Shown in pieces: positions 35,434 to 46,134 of a stretch of 64,000 nucleotides of DNA (positions are counted from its first letter, which is position 1; every line of letters starts with the position of its first letter). Under the pieces are notes generated by a model that was given only the letters and a program-made list of their open reading frames with translations, was not told the origin of the DNA and searched no databases. The DNA is taken from contig JAGCVS010000010.1 in the NCBI GenBank assembly GCA_017962235.1, positions 177,595-241,594 of the forward strand, written 5' to 3'. This DNA is from Bacteroidales bacterium (GTDB lineage Bacteria; Bacteroidota; Bacteroidia; Bacteroidales; UBA932). The position numbers were made by a program, and so were the translations under genes.

Positions 35434-36978
35434 TTACTCTTTTATGTGGTTATGACGGCCGTTCACTGTGATGGCGCTTAAGGGGCGCACGGGGCAGAGG
35501 TTTTCGCATGCGCCGCAGCTGGTACACAGCGCTTCGTTCACTACCGGATGTTTGAGTTCACCTCCCTCTATGGGTACCATCTCGATGGCCCCTGCGGGGC
35601 AGTGGCGGGCGCAATTGCCGCATTCGGTGCCTTTTTCCGCCACGCACAGTTCGCGGTTGACGGAGGCAAGGCCCACCTGATAGCGGGTCTTCTGCTCGCG
35701 GGTTATCCTGCCGATGGCGCCGGTGGGGCAGAGCTCGCTGCAGCGGGTGCACTCAGGGCGGCACCACCCCTTTTCAAACGACATCTCCGGCTGCATCAGG
35801 TGCTCCAGGGAGGCGCTGGGACGCAGCACGTTGTTGGGGCATTCCGCCACGCACAGCTGGCAGGCGGTGCAGCGCTTGTAGAAGTCCTTCACGCTCTTGC
35901 TGCCGGGCGGGGTGAGGGGCACTTCGCGCTCCGGGACCTGCTTGTCCAGAAGCATGGCGAAACCGCCGTCGGTTTTCTTTTCCTGCGCCTTGAGGGCGAT
36001 GCTTCCGGCGGCTAGGGCGGCGCCGGTGAGGAATGCGCGGCGGCCGTTCTTTGAGCCACCGGAGGTTGTCTGCCCGGCCTTGCCTTCTGCTGCCTTACCG
36101 GCACTGCTGTCGTCTGTCATTCCGAGCGAAGCCGAGGAATCTCTCTTCCACGCAAACCTGTATTTCATCGCGCCCATCTTGCAGTCTTCCAGACAGTTGA
36201 AGCAATCCACGCAGCGCGAATAATCTATCTTGTGCTCATCGATATTAATGCAGGAGGCCTTGCAGTGATGCTCGCATATCTTGCAATTGATGCACTTTTC
36301 GGTATCGATCACGGGGCGGAACATCGCAAAGCGGGAGAAGAAACTGAGGGTAGTGCCCACCGGGCAGATGGTGTTGCAGTAGGTGCGTCCGCCGCGCCAT
36401 GCCAGAATCACTATCGCCACCAGCGTAACTGCGGCTATGATAAAGGTGGGCAGGCTGCGCATCCACACTTCCCGGTTGTAAAAGGCATAACTGTTAGCAC
36501 GCTCTGCAATTGCGGCCAGCAGGTTGTTGACCCAGATGTATATCGGCTGGAAGAGGTTCTGCACTATGCGGCCCCACGCGCTGTAGGGTGCCAGCAACGC
36601 CACCAGCGCCTGGACGCCGATTATAATGGCGGCCACGAAGATGACCCAGACGATGTAGCGGAGCCACTTTTTCTCTTTGCTCCAGCCGTACGGCTTGTTG
36701 TTCTTGCGGCGGCGTTTGCTCTTCACACTCAGATGCGCCACGCCGTCCTGGAACACGCCCAGCGGACATATCACAGAGCAGTATATGCGGCCGAACAGCA
36801 GCGTGAAGATGATGAGGGCGGCGATTACCGCCACGTTGAGCGCCATTATGGCGGGGAGCAGCTGTATCTTGGCCATCCACCCCAGCCAGAGGTGCAGCGT
36901 GCCGGTGAAATCGAGCAGCATCAGGGTGATGCCGGCAAAGAACAGCACGCCCAGAACTATGCGTATTTTCTTTAACAT
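35434..36978 (-). CDS. NapH/NapG-like fused multi-[4Fe-4S] membrane protein
   Basis: The 514-residue protein joins two modules. The first (1-275) has four or five membrane helices, with membrane-edge Cys motifs CSVICPLG and CNTICPVG and two ferredoxin sites (CINCKICEHHC, CVDCFNCLEDC), as in NapH. The second (310-514) starts with an internal twin-arginine-like segment, RR at 313-314 in NGRRAFLTGAALAAGS, and carries four more cluster motifs, as in NapG. It should pass electrons from the membrane pool to periplasmic partners. The linker contains a repeat-derived peptide (279-290). It is first in a three-gene run with the Tat-type reductase and the CDF transporter. Confidence 0.85.
   Translation of the reverse strand: MLKKIRIVLGVLFFAGITLMLLDFTGTLHLWLGWMAKIQLLPAIMALNVAVIAALIIFTLLFGRIYCSVICPLGVFQDGVAHLSVKSKRRRKNNKPYGWSKEKKWLRYIVWVIFVAAIIIGVQALVALLAPYSAWGRIVQNLFQPIYIWVNNLLAAIAERANSYAFYNREVWMRSLPTFIIAAVTLVAIVILAWRGGRTYCNTICPVGTTLSFFSRFAMFRPVIDTEKCINCKICEHHCKASCINIDEHKIDYSRCVDCFNCLEDCKMGAMKYRFAWKRDSSASLGMTDDSSAGKAAEGKAGQTTSGGSKNGRRAFLTGAALAAGSIALKAQEKKTDGGFAMLLDKQVPEREVPLTPPGSKSVKDFYKRCTACQLCVAECPNNVLRPSASLEHLMQPEMSFEKGWCRPECTRCSELCPTGAIGRITREQKTRYQVGLASVNRELCVAEKGTECGNCARHCPAGAIEMVPIEGGELKHPVVNEALCTSCGACENLCPVRPLSAITVNGRHNHIKE
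36109..36144 (-). repeat. Dispersed repeat inserted in frame
   Basis: The minus-strand stretch reads GATTCCTCGGCTTCGCTCGG then AATGACAGA, encoding RDSSASLGMTD. This resembles an intergenic palindromic repeat family that I recall from many bacterial genomes, in which the same peptide appears when it is read through. Here it lies in the linker between the two modules of the NapH/NapG-like fusion. Confidence 0.55.
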
Positions 36979-37041
36979 CAGTTATCTGTTTATATTCGGT
37001 GCTAAGGTAAAAAAACGGTTTGACAAATCGGTTATTCTTAA

Positions 37042-37049
37042 TAAATTTG
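37042..37049 (+). promoter_or_regulatory. -7 box of the gamma carbonic anhydrase gene
   Basis: TAAATTTG fits TAnnTTTG and lies 25 bases before the ATG at 37075. Confidence 0.6.
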
Positions 37050-37074
37050 TAGGCTACTAATCAGAATCATTCTT

Positions 37075-37620
37075 ATGGCGATTGTAAGAGAGCTGAACGG
37101 CGTCAAGCCCAAGTTTGGAAAGAGGTGTTTTCTGGCAGAAAATGCTGCAGTTATAGGGGATGTGGTGATGGGTGACGACTGCAGCATCTGGTATTCCGCG
37201 GTGCTGCGGGGCGATGTGAATCCGATAATCATGGGGGACCGCGTCAATATCCAGGACGGAGCTGTTCTGCACACGCTTCACAAGCGCAGCGTGGTGGAGA
37301 TTGGCAACGACGTCTCCGTGGGACACAACGCCGTGATTCACGGCGCCAAGGTGGGCAACAACGTGCTGGTGGGGATGGGCGCCATTCTGATGGACAACGC
37401 AGTTATTCCGGACAATACAATCATCGCCGCCGGCGCCGTGGTGCTCAGCAACCAGGTGCTGGAGCCGGGCGTGTATGCCGGCATCCCTGCCAAGCAGGTG
37501 AAAGAGGGGAGCGAGAAGATAGCTGAGATGGCGCACAACAATGCGCAGGGATATATGAAATACAAGGCATGGTTTGACGACGGCCTTGGCGGATGCTTTG
37601 ACTGGAGCGAAAAAGAGTAG
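37075..37620 (+). CDS. Gamma-class carbonic anhydrase family protein
   Basis: The 181-residue protein is a left-handed beta-helix of hexapeptide repeats followed by a C-terminal helix. The metal-ligand histidines fit the family in HTLHKRS and VGHNAVIHG. Active members interconvert CO2 and bicarbonate; many YrdA/PaaY-like relatives have no measured activity, so catalysis is inferred. It has its own promoter box and is three bases before the deoxynucleoside kinase. Confidence 0.88.
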   Translation: MAIVRELNGVKPKFGKRCFLAENAAVIGDVVMGDDCSIWYSAVLRGDVNPIIMGDRVNIQDGAVLHTLHKRSVVEIGNDVSVGHNAVIHGAKVGNNVLVGMGAILMDNAVIPDNTIIAAGAVVLSNQVLEPGVYAGIPAKQVKEGSEKIAEMAHNNAQGYMKYKAWFDDGLGGCFDWSEKE

Positions 37621-37623
37621 GTT

Positions 37624-38316
37624 ATGCATATCGGAGTTGCGGGAAATATCGGCAGCGGCAAGACGACCCTAACGCGGATGCTCGCGGAGCATTACGGGTG
37701 GGTGCCGCAGTACGAGGCCGTGACCTACAACCCCTATCTGGAAGATTATTACAAGGATATTCAGCGCTGGTCTTTCAACCTTGAGGTGTATTTCCTCACG
37801 CAGCGATTCAAGGACCTGCTGGACATAGCGGAGAGCGACAAGACGGTGATCCAGGACCGCACGGTTATGGAGGGCGTTAATATATTTGTGGAGAACAACC
37901 GGGCGATGGGCAACATCTCTCAGCGCGACTATGACTCCTACATGGAGCTGTTCCACGTGATGATGCGCATGGTGCGCCTGCCCGACCTGCTGATTTACCT
38001 GCGCTGCAGCGTGCCGCACCTCGTGGGCCAGATCCAGAAGCGCGGCCGCGAATACGAACAGGGCATGAGCCTGGAGTACCTGCAAGGCCTGAACTCCAGA
38101 TATGAGAAATGGATTGATGAGTACAAAGGACAAAAGATAGTATTAGACGCTGATAAGTTAGATTTCGTTACCCGTCCAGAAGACTTTTTTGCGATTACTA
38201 ATCAGATTGATTCGCAGTTGTTTGGATTGTTTGGGAGATTAGAGCCCGAAGGGCGTGGGGTAAGTCCCTTCCCCGAGGGAAGGGATTTAGGGATGGGGTT
38301 ACGTAATAAGCAATAA
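37624..38316 (+). CDS. Deoxynucleoside kinase with repeat-derived tail
   Basis: This enzyme phosphorylates deoxynucleosides for salvage. It has the P-loop GNIGSGKTTL (7-16), the Glu of YEAVTYNPYLEDYY, the DRTVMEGVNIF motif near residue 78, and a lid with LRCSVPHLVGQIQKRGREYE. The kinase fold appears to end near residue 203 (QLFGLF). The last 27 residues (GRLEPEGRGVSPFPEGRD and on) are encoded by a palindromic repeat and are probably an accidental extension. It follows the carbonic anhydrase by three bases and precedes the ATP synthase operon. Confidence 0.87.
   Translation: MHIGVAGNIGSGKTTLTRMLAEHYGWVPQYEAVTYNPYLEDYYKDIQRWSFNLEVYFLTQRFKDLLDIAESDKTVIQDRTVMEGVNIFVENNRAMGNISQRDYDSYMELFHVMMRMVRLPDLLIYLRCSVPHLVGQIQKRGREYEQGMSLEYLQGLNSRYEKWIDEYKGQKIVLDADKLDFVTRPEDFFAITNQIDSQLFGLFGRLEPEGRGVSPFPEGRDLGMGLRNKQ
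38244..38300. repeat. Palindromic intergenic repeat read into the kinase C-terminus
   Basis: Two hairpins lie in tandem: GCCC-GAA-GGGC (38244-38254) and TCCCTTCCC-CGA-GGGAAGGGA (38265-38285), followed by TTTAGGGATGGGGTT. The sequence resembles a repeat that I recall as widespread in Bacteroidetes genomes. It runs in frame through the kinase 3' end, and the stop codon lies beyond it. Confidence 0.6.
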
Positions 38317-38365
38317 TGTGCGGTGGGCTTGTTAGCGCACTATCGGTTGTGGTTAGAAATAATAG

Positions 38366-40121
<1,756 letters not shown>

Positions 40122-40125
<4 letters not shown>

Positions 40126-41171
40126 TGCGCCGTGCCCTCATATTCGCGTTTGCTGCGCTGCTTATGCTTGCCGCACCGCAGCGTTTGGCGGCGTCGGGTC
40201 ACGACGGTGAAAACTTCAGCCCCAAGGAGATGGTCATGGAGCATCTGGCCGACTCGTACGAGTGGCACATCACATCCATCAAGGGGCGCGACATAATTGT
40301 GCCGCTGCCGGTGATTGTGCGCTCTTCCACCGGCTGGCATGTGTTCTCTTCAGACAAGATATGCCATCCCGGAGCAACTTATTACGGGCTTTATATCGCC
40401 CACGAGGGCAAATACAAAGACAAGATTGTAGAGGATGTGGGCGGCGCACAGAAGCGCCCGATAGACCTTTCGCTCACCAAGACCGCCTGCGGCGCGATAT
40501 TCTCGCTGCTGGTGGTGATGATACTCTTTCTGGTGGCGGCCGCCGCATACAAGAAGCGGAACGAGGTGGACTACTGCCCCAAGGGGCTGGCCGGCCTGAT
40601 GGAGTGGCTTATCAGTTCCATTCTGGACAGTGTGATAAAGCCCTGCGTGGGGAGTAACTGGCGCAAGTTTGCCCCGTATCTGCTCACCGCGTTCTTCTTC
40701 ATCTTTGTCACCAACCTGCTGGGTCTGATACCCATCTTCCCGGCGGGTGCGAACGTGACGGGCAACATAACCATAACCCTTTTCATGGCGGTGATGACGC
40801 TGCTGGCGGTGAATCTGTTTGGCAGCAAGCACTATTACAAGGAGATATTCTGGCCCGACGTGCCTATCTTCCTGAAGGCCATTCCGCTGATGCCTCTCAT
40901 TGAGATTATCGGAATATTCACCAAGCCCTTCGCGCTGATGATGCGTCTTTTTGCAAACATCCTCGCGGGGCACTCCATCATACTGAGCCTGGCCTGCATC
41001 ATATTCGTCACCGTGCACATGGGTGCGGCGGTGAACGGCTCCATGACGGCTGTGGCGCTGCTGTTCATGATTTTCATGAACTGCCTGGAACTGCTGGTGG
41101 CATTTCTCCAGGCATACGTATTTACAATGCTGTCGTCTGTCTTCATAGGGCTGGCGCAGGAAGGACATTAA
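40122..41171 (+). CDS. atpB: F1Fo ATP synthase subunit a
   Basis: This is the proton-channel subunit of Fo. The 349-residue protein is longer than the E. coli form because of a signal-like N-terminus and a soluble extension of about 100 residues before the first conserved helix. The essential Arg is R275 in ALMMRLFANILAGH, and the last helix has NCLELLVAFLQAYVFTML. There is no atpI gene between atpC and atpB. Two adjacent ATG codons at the 5' end make the exact start uncertain by one residue. Confidence 0.94.
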
Positions 41172-41208
41172 CAGAATGATATTTATAAACCATTAATAAG
41201 AATTAACT

Positions 41209-41421
41209 ATGGAACTTGCAAAAGTGGCTGCAGCAATCGGCGCTGCATTGTGCGTTTTTGGTGCTGCTTGGGGCATCGGTAAGATCGGTAAATCGGCTAT
41301 GGAGTCTATCGCCCGTCAGCCGGAGAGTGCCGGTAACATCCGTACCTCTATGATTATCGTGGCTGCGCTCATCGAGGGTGTATCCCTGTTCGCAGTGGTT
41401 GTCTGCTTCATGGCTCTCTAA
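41209..41421 (+). CDS. atpE: F1Fo ATP synthase subunit c
   Basis: The 70-residue protein forms a two-helix hairpin of the rotating ring. The polar loop is ARQPES (35-40) and the ion-carrying carboxylate is E56 in ALIEGVSLF. The residue after E56 is Gly rather than the Ser or Thr usual in Na+-binding rings, which suggests H+; this is inference only. A 37-base gap with a run of T and A residues precedes it. Confidence 0.94.
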   Translation: MELAKVAAAIGAALCVFGAAWGIGKIGKSAMESIARQPESAGNIRTSMIIVAALIEGVSLFAVVVCFMAL

Positions 41422-41442
41422 AAAGACAGATTCAGACAGATT

Positions 41443-41943
41443 ATGGGACTTCTGACACCATCAGGAGGTTTGCTGTTCTGGATGACCATCGCCTTTGCAG
41501 TGGTATTCTTCATCCTGGCAAAATTCGCCTTCCCGGTGATTCTGGGTTCGGTCCAGAAGCGTGAGGAGTATATCGACACGCAGCTGGATGCCGCCCGTCT
41601 CGCCGAGGTGCGGGTGGCCGGCCTCGAAGAGGAGGGGAAGAAGATTATTGCCGATGCGGAGCGCGAGAAGGTGAATATCCTCAAGGATGCCGCCGCCAGC
41701 CGCGACAAGATTGTGGGCGATGCCCGCGAGACTGCCGCAGAAGAGGCGGCGCGCATAATTGCCGAGGCCAAGAAGCAGGCCAACGAAGAGAAGGAGGCCA
41801 TTCTGGCCAGCGCACGTGGCGAAGTGGCCATGATTGCGGTGCAGATGGCCACCAAGGTGCTTCGAGGCCAGCTTACCGACAAAGAGGCGCAGATGGCCTT
41901 GCAGGAGATTCTTGGAGAAGAGGCTTCTGAAGTGGGGAAATAG
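41443..41943 (+). CDS. atpF: F1Fo ATP synthase subunit b
   Basis: The 166-residue protein has one N-terminal membrane helix (FWMTIAFAVVFFILAKFAFP) followed by a long charged coiled coil, forming the peripheral stalk that ties Fo to F1. Runs of Ala, Glu and Lys dominate from residue 40 on, with no proline. It lies between atpE and atpH as expected for this operon. Confidence 0.94.
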   Translation: MGLLTPSGGLLFWMTIAFAVVFFILAKFAFPVILGSVQKREEYIDTQLDAARLAEVRVAGLEEEGKKIIADAEREKVNILKDAAASRDKIVGDARETAAEEAARIIAEAKKQANEEKEAILASARGEVAMIAVQMATKVLRGQLTDKEAQMALQEILGEEASEVGK

Positions 41944-41949
41944 CGGGAT

Positions 41950-42495
41950 ATGAACGGCGGACTGATAGCTAAACGGTACGCGGCTGCGCTGCAGCAGTAC
42001 GCGGCGGAATGCGGGCAGCAGGAAGAATGCTACCGCGATTCGCGCGCGCTGCTCTCTGCTTTGTCGCCCATGGCGGAGTTTCTCCGTTCGCCGGTAGAGC
42101 CCGCCCGCAAGTTGGAGCTCCTGCAGAAGGCGGTGAGCGGCAGATGCAGCGCCTTTGACGGCTTTCTGAAGCTGGTTGTGGCGCATCGCCGCGAGGGGCG
42201 CCTGACCACCATCCTCAAGTCGTATCAGGCAGCATACAAGAAGGCCTGCGGCATAGTTGCAGCCCGCCTCACGGTAGCCGGCGAAGCCTCGCCCCAGCTG
42301 CTGGAAAAGCTGGAGGCGCTCACCAAAGAGCACACCGGCGCCAAAAGCGTAGAAATCGAGGTCGTCACGGACCCCGCCATAATCGGCGGCTTTATCTACA
42401 AGGTGGAGGACCGCAGGCTGGATGCCAGCGTCCTGCGCCAGATAAACGACCTCAAGAAAGCATTTGAATTTAACAACAAGAACAGAATCATATAG
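41950..42495 (+). CDS. atpH: F1Fo ATP synthase subunit delta
   Basis: The 181-residue protein connects the peripheral stalk to the top of F1. It has the OSCP-type helical N-terminal domain ([16 protein letters not shown]) and the conserved C-terminal stretch [24 protein letters not shown]. It starts six bases after atpF and ends five bases before atpA. Confidence 0.94.
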   Translation: MNGGLIAKRYAAALQQYAAECGQQEECYRDSRALLSALSPMAEFLRSPVEPARKLELLQKAVSGRCSAFDGFLKLVVAHRREGRLTTILKSYQAAYKKACGIVAARLTVAGEASPQLLEKLEALTKEHTGAKSVEIEVVTDPAIIGGFIYKVEDRRLDASVLRQINDLKKAFEFNNKNRII

Positions 42496-42500
42496 GTTTC

Positions 42501-44081
42501 ATGGAAGAGAACATTAAACCTTCGGAAATATCAAAGGTGCTGCTGGAAGAACTCCGCAACATCGATCTCACCGCCAAGACAGAAGAGGTGGGGGAGGTGC
42601 TCAGCGTGAGCGACGGCGTGGTGCACATCTGGGGCCTTGGCGCGGCCGGCGCCGGCGAACTGCTGGAGTTTGAGAACGGCGGCAAGGCTGTGGTGATGAA
42701 CCTCGAAGCCGACAACGTGGGTGCGGTGCTGCTGGGTTCCAGCGACAACGTGAAGGAGGGCGACATTGTAAGGCGCACCTTCCGCACCGCCTCCATAGAT
42801 GTGGGCGAGCAGATGCTGGGCAGGGTGATAACCCCGCTCGGGGAACCTCTGGACGGCGGCGGGGAACTCACCGGCGAGACATTCAGTATGCCGCTGGAGC
42901 GCAAGGCGCCGGGCGTGATTTTCCGTCAGCCGGTGGCGCAACCGCTGCAGACCGGCATCAAGGCCATCGACTCCATGATTCCCATCGGCCGCGGCCAGCG
43001 AGAGCTGATTATCGGCGACCGTCAGACCGGCAAGACCTCCATCGCGATAGATACCATAATCAACCAGCGCGCCGGCTACGATAACGGCGACCCGGTATAC
43101 TGCATCTATGTGGCGATCGGGCAGAAGGCCTCTACCGTGGCTACCATTGTGGAGACCCTGCGTGCCCACAAGGCGATGGATTATACGGTGGTGATTGCCG
43201 CCACCGCCGGCAGCTCCGCGGCGATGCGTTATTATGCTCCATTTGCGGGCGCCGCGGTGGGAGAGTACTTCCGCGACACCGGACGACATGCGCTGGTGAT
43301 TTACGACGACCTTTCAAAGCAGGCTGTGGCCTACCGCGAGGTGTCGCTTATTTTGCGCCGTCCTTCGGGCCGCGAGGCATACCCCGGTGATATATTCTAC
43401 CTCCACTCCAGGCTGCTGGAGCGCGCCGCTAAGATCATTGAGCAGCAGGAGGTTGCAGAGATGATGAACGATCTGCCGGAGAGCATGAAGGGGCGCGTGA
43501 AGGCGGGCGGTTCGCTCACCGCGCTCCCTATTATCGAGACCCAGGCTGGCGACGTATCGGCATACATTCCTACCAACGTGATTTCTATCACGGACGGACA
43601 GATATTCCTGGAGACCGACCTCTTCAACCAGGGCAACCGGCCCGCCATCAACGTGGGTATTTCGGTATCCCGTGTGGGCGGCAATGCCCAGACCAAGGCG
43701 ATGAAGAAGGTGGCCGGCACCCTCAAGATAGACCAGGCGCAGTACCGCGAGCTGGAGGCGTTCAGCAAATACAGCAGCGATATGGATGCCATAAGCATGA
43801 TGACGCTGGACAAGGGTCGCAAGAACACCAAGCTGCTCATCCAGCCGCTGCACGCCGTGATGCCCTTTGAGAAGCAGGTGGCGGTGCTCTACTGCGGCAC
43901 CAAGGCGCTCATGAAGGATATCCCGGTGGATAGGGTTCATGAATTTGAGAAGCTCTTCCTGGAGCATCTCTCCAGCGGAGATACTCTGGAGACAATCCGC
44001 ACCAAGGGGCTCACCCCGGAGGTGGAAGAATCCATAAGGCAGACCGCGGCGGCTGTCTGCGACTCTATATTAAACTCATAG
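42501..44081 (+). CDS. atpA: F1Fo ATP synthase subunit alpha
   Basis: This is the non-catalytic nucleotide-binding subunit of F1. The 526-residue protein has the P-loop GDRQTGKTS (172-180), the arginine-finger region typical of alpha ([20 protein letters not shown]), and the family length. It is thirteen bases upstream of atpG. Confidence 0.97.
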   Translation: MEENIKPSEISKVLLEELRNIDLTAKTEEVGEVLSVSDGVVHIWGLGAAGAGELLEFENGGKAVVMNLEADNVGAVLLGSSDNVKEGDIVRRTFRTASIDVGEQMLGRVITPLGEPLDGGGELTGETFSMPLERKAPGVIFRQPVAQPLQTGIKAIDSMIPIGRGQRELIIGDRQTGKTSIAIDTIINQRAGYDNGDPVYCIYVAIGQKASTVATIVETLRAHKAMDYTVVIAATAGSSAAMRYYAPFAGAAVGEYFRDTGRHALVIYDDLSKQAVAYREVSLILRRPSGREAYPGDIFYLHSRLLERAAKIIEQQEVAEMMNDLPESMKGRVKAGGSLTALPIIETQAGDVSAYIPTNVISITDGQIFLETDLFNQGNRPAINVGISVSRVGGNAQTKAMKKVAGTLKIDQAQYRELEAFSKYSSDMDAISMMTLDKGRKNTKLLIQPLHAVMPFEKQVAVLYCGTKALMKDIPVDRVHEFEKLFLEHLSSGDTLETIRTKGLTPEVEESIRQTAAAVCDSILNS

Positions 44082-44094
44082 CAAGGCAAGGTAA

Positions 44095-44961
44095 ATGGCA
44101 TCCCTCAAAGAGATAAAAGCCCGGATATCGTCTGTACGCAGCACCCTCAAGATTACGCAGGCGATGAAGATGGTGGCCTCCGCCAAACTGCGCAAGGCGC
44201 AGAAGATGGTGGCGGGGCTGGATGCCTACAAAAGCGCCCTGAACGACATCCTATCGCGCCTGAGACACTGCATGGCGGGCTCGCCGCTCACCGAGGCGCC
44301 CGCTGCGGCACCGGCCCGTGTCGCCATAATAGTGTTCTCTTCCAACACCGCCCTGTGCGGCAGCTACAACTCCAACATCTTCAAGGCGTTGGAGGCGCGC
44401 ATTGCCGCCATCTCTGAAGAGGGGGGTGAGGTGATGGTCTATCCGGTGGGAGAGAAGGTCGCCAAGATGGCGCGCAAGGCGGGCCGCGATGTGTGCCCAG
44501 ATTTTGTGGCGGCCGGAGACGCCCTCTCTTATGCCGATATGGCGGCGATGGCGCAGAGTTTCATGGACAGCTTCTGCGAGGGGCGCTTTACCCGCGTGGA
44601 GTTGCTCTACATGCATTATCACAGCGCCGCCCGGCAGACCATAACCAGCAACGTGTGGCTGCCGCTCCCCGGCATTCCCGCCGCCGAGGCGGAAGCCGGC
44701 GCATTTGACGACGATGTAATCATAGAACCCTCTGCAGAGGAGGTGGTGGAGAAGTTGCTCCCGCTGGCCATGCGCACCGACATGTACGCGACCCTTCTGA
44801 GCAGCAATGCCAGCGAGAATGCCTGCCGGATGATTGCCATGCAGACTGCAAGCGACAATGCCCAGGATCTGCTCCAGCAGCTGCAGCTGACATACAACAA
44901 GCAGCGGCAGCAGGATATCACGGAAGAACTCACCGACATCTCCAACGGCAAACTGGCCTAG
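44095..44961 (+). CDS. atpG: F1Fo ATP synthase subunit gamma
   Basis: The rotor shaft of F1: 288 residues, with the long N-terminal helix (IKARISSVRSTLKITQAMKM), the Rossmann-like middle, and the C-terminal helix (YNKQRQQDITEELTDISNGK). The ends that pair as a coiled coil are both present. It closes the operon; no strong terminator follows. Confidence 0.96.
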   Translation: MASLKEIKARISSVRSTLKITQAMKMVASAKLRKAQKMVAGLDAYKSALNDILSRLRHCMAGSPLTEAPAAAPARVAIIVFSSNTALCGSYNSNIFKALEARIAAISEEGGEVMVYPVGEKVAKMARKAGRDVCPDFVAAGDALSYADMAAMAQSFMDSFCEGRFTRVELLYMHYHSAARQTITSNVWLPLPGIPAAEAEAGAFDDDVIIEPSAEEVVEKLLPLAMRTDMYATLLSSNASENACRMIAMQTASDNAQDLLQQLQLTYNKQRQQDITEELTDISNGKLA

Positions 44962-44977
44962 GCTTTTGGCTGCGGGT

Positions 44978-45040
44978 TCAGTCCTTTGCTGCGAATACCA
45001 CGGAAGCGGCGATAATTGCAAGTGCCAAGATAAGTTTCAT
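44978..45040 (-). CDS. Possible 20-residue hydrophobic microprotein
   Basis: An ATG frame encodes MKLILALAIIAASVVFAAKD followed by a stop, a signal-peptide or single-helix-like sequence. CATCTTTG on the minus strand (45067-45074), one mismatch from TAnnTTTG, lies 26 bases upstream. It sits in the gap between the convergent end of atpG and the divergent WYL gene. No homologue is known to me, and the frame is short enough to be chance. Confidence 0.3.
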   Translation of the reverse strand: MKLILALAIIAASVVFAAKD

Positions 45041-45094
45041 TGCGTTTACGTTTTTGTTTCTGAGGCAAAGATGGGGCGCTATGTGTGTCAAATC

Positions 45095-45131
45095 TTGGAA
45101 CACATAAAAAGTTTTTTTAAATTTGTTCCAA
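45095..45131. promoter_or_regulatory. Candidate operator of the WYL regulator
   Basis: TTGGAACA (45095-45102) and TGTTCCAA (45124-45131) form a perfect 8-base inverted repeat with a 21-base spacer. The right half overlaps the end of the -7 box TAAATTTG, so bound protein would block RNA polymerase. Autoregulation by the WYL protein is inferred. Confidence 0.5.
45118..45125 (+). promoter_or_regulatory. WYL gene -7 box
   Basis: TAAATTTG fits TAnnTTTG and ends 22 bases before the ATG at 45148. Confidence 0.6.
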
Positions 45132-45147
45132 AATCTTTTCCGGCACC

Positions 45148-46134
45148 ATGAAAACCAGTACATCGTATCTTGTGGCCAGGTATATCTGGCTGTTGAACAA
45201 TATTTATGAGGCGGGCTCGCGCGGCATCTCGCGTGCTGACATCAACCGTCTCTGGCGGGACTGCATCTACAACGAGAACCACGAGCGGGAGATTCCCCGC
45301 AAGACTTTCTACAACTACAAGTGCGAGATAGAAAGCCTCTTTGACATCACGCTGGAGGCGGTGCGCATAGACGGTCATTTCCGCTACCGCATAGCGGAGG
45401 AGGATTCGCTTCAGGTGAATCAGGTGAAGCGGCTGCTGCTCAATTCGCTCAGCATAAACGAGGCGGTGTCTGGCGGGGGAGAGCTGTCGGAACGAATCCT
45501 GCTGGAGGACATTCCCTCCGCGGGCGGCGTGGCACTGCCGGCCATCATGCAGGCGCTGCGCTCTTCGCGAGCGCTGGACATCGTCCACAAGAGTTTCAAG
45601 CCCGACGCACAGCCGGTGTCGTCTCTGGTGTATCCCGTCTGCCTCAAACTGCGCGAGCAGCGGTGGTACATGTTGGCATATAAGCCGGCGGACGGTCAGG
45701 CGCGCATGTACGGTCTGGACCGAATCATCTCGTGCGCTGTATCAGAAGAGGAGTTCGACGCCCGCAGGGTGGCCAAAACGGTGCTCAAGGGGGGGCGCGG
45801 GGCCGTTCCGGAGGATTATTTCCGCGATTACTACGGCGTGCTGATAGACGATACAGTTCCGCTTATGGACGTCCGCATAAGAGTATTCACGGAGCAGTAC
45901 GTCAATTACTTCCGCTCCCTGCCGCTGCACGAGTCGCAGGTGGAGGTCCATATAACAGAAAAGGGCCCGGAAACCTCCGAACCCTTCTCAGATTTTATGT
46001 ATCACATTCATCCCACGATAGACTTCACCAGAAAGCTGCTTTCCTACGGCCAGTTTGTCCAGGTCCTTTCCCCGGACCCTTATGTGGCAGAAGTTGCCGC
46101 CATGATCCGTGAAGCCTCCGCGCGGTACGCTTAG
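45148..46134 (+). CDS. WYL-domain transcriptional regulator
   Basis: The 328-residue protein has an N-terminal winged-helix region (YIWLLNNIYEAGSRGISRAD) and, from about residue 125, a WYL domain with LREQRWYMLAYKP and LDRIISCAVSEE. This is followed by a C-terminal WCX-like extension. WYL proteins sense ligands, often nucleic-acid fragments or nucleotides, and regulate DNA-damage or defence genes. No defence gene is adjacent. Its stop overlaps the stop of the convergent lipoprotein gene by three bases. Confidence 0.85.
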   Translation: MKTSTSYLVARYIWLLNNIYEAGSRGISRADINRLWRDCIYNENHEREIPRKTFYNYKCEIESLFDITLEAVRIDGHFRYRIAEEDSLQVNQVKRLLLNSLSINEAVSGGGELSERILLEDIPSAGGVALPAIMQALRSSRALDIVHKSFKPDAQPVSSLVYPVCLKLREQRWYMLAYKPADGQARMYGLDRIISCAVSEEEFDARRVAKTVLKGGRGAVPEDYFRDYYGVLIDDTVPLMDVRIRVFTEQYVNYFRSLPLHESQVEVHITEKGPETSEPFSDFMYHIHPTIDFTRKLLSYGQFVQVLSPDPYVAEVAAMIREASARYA

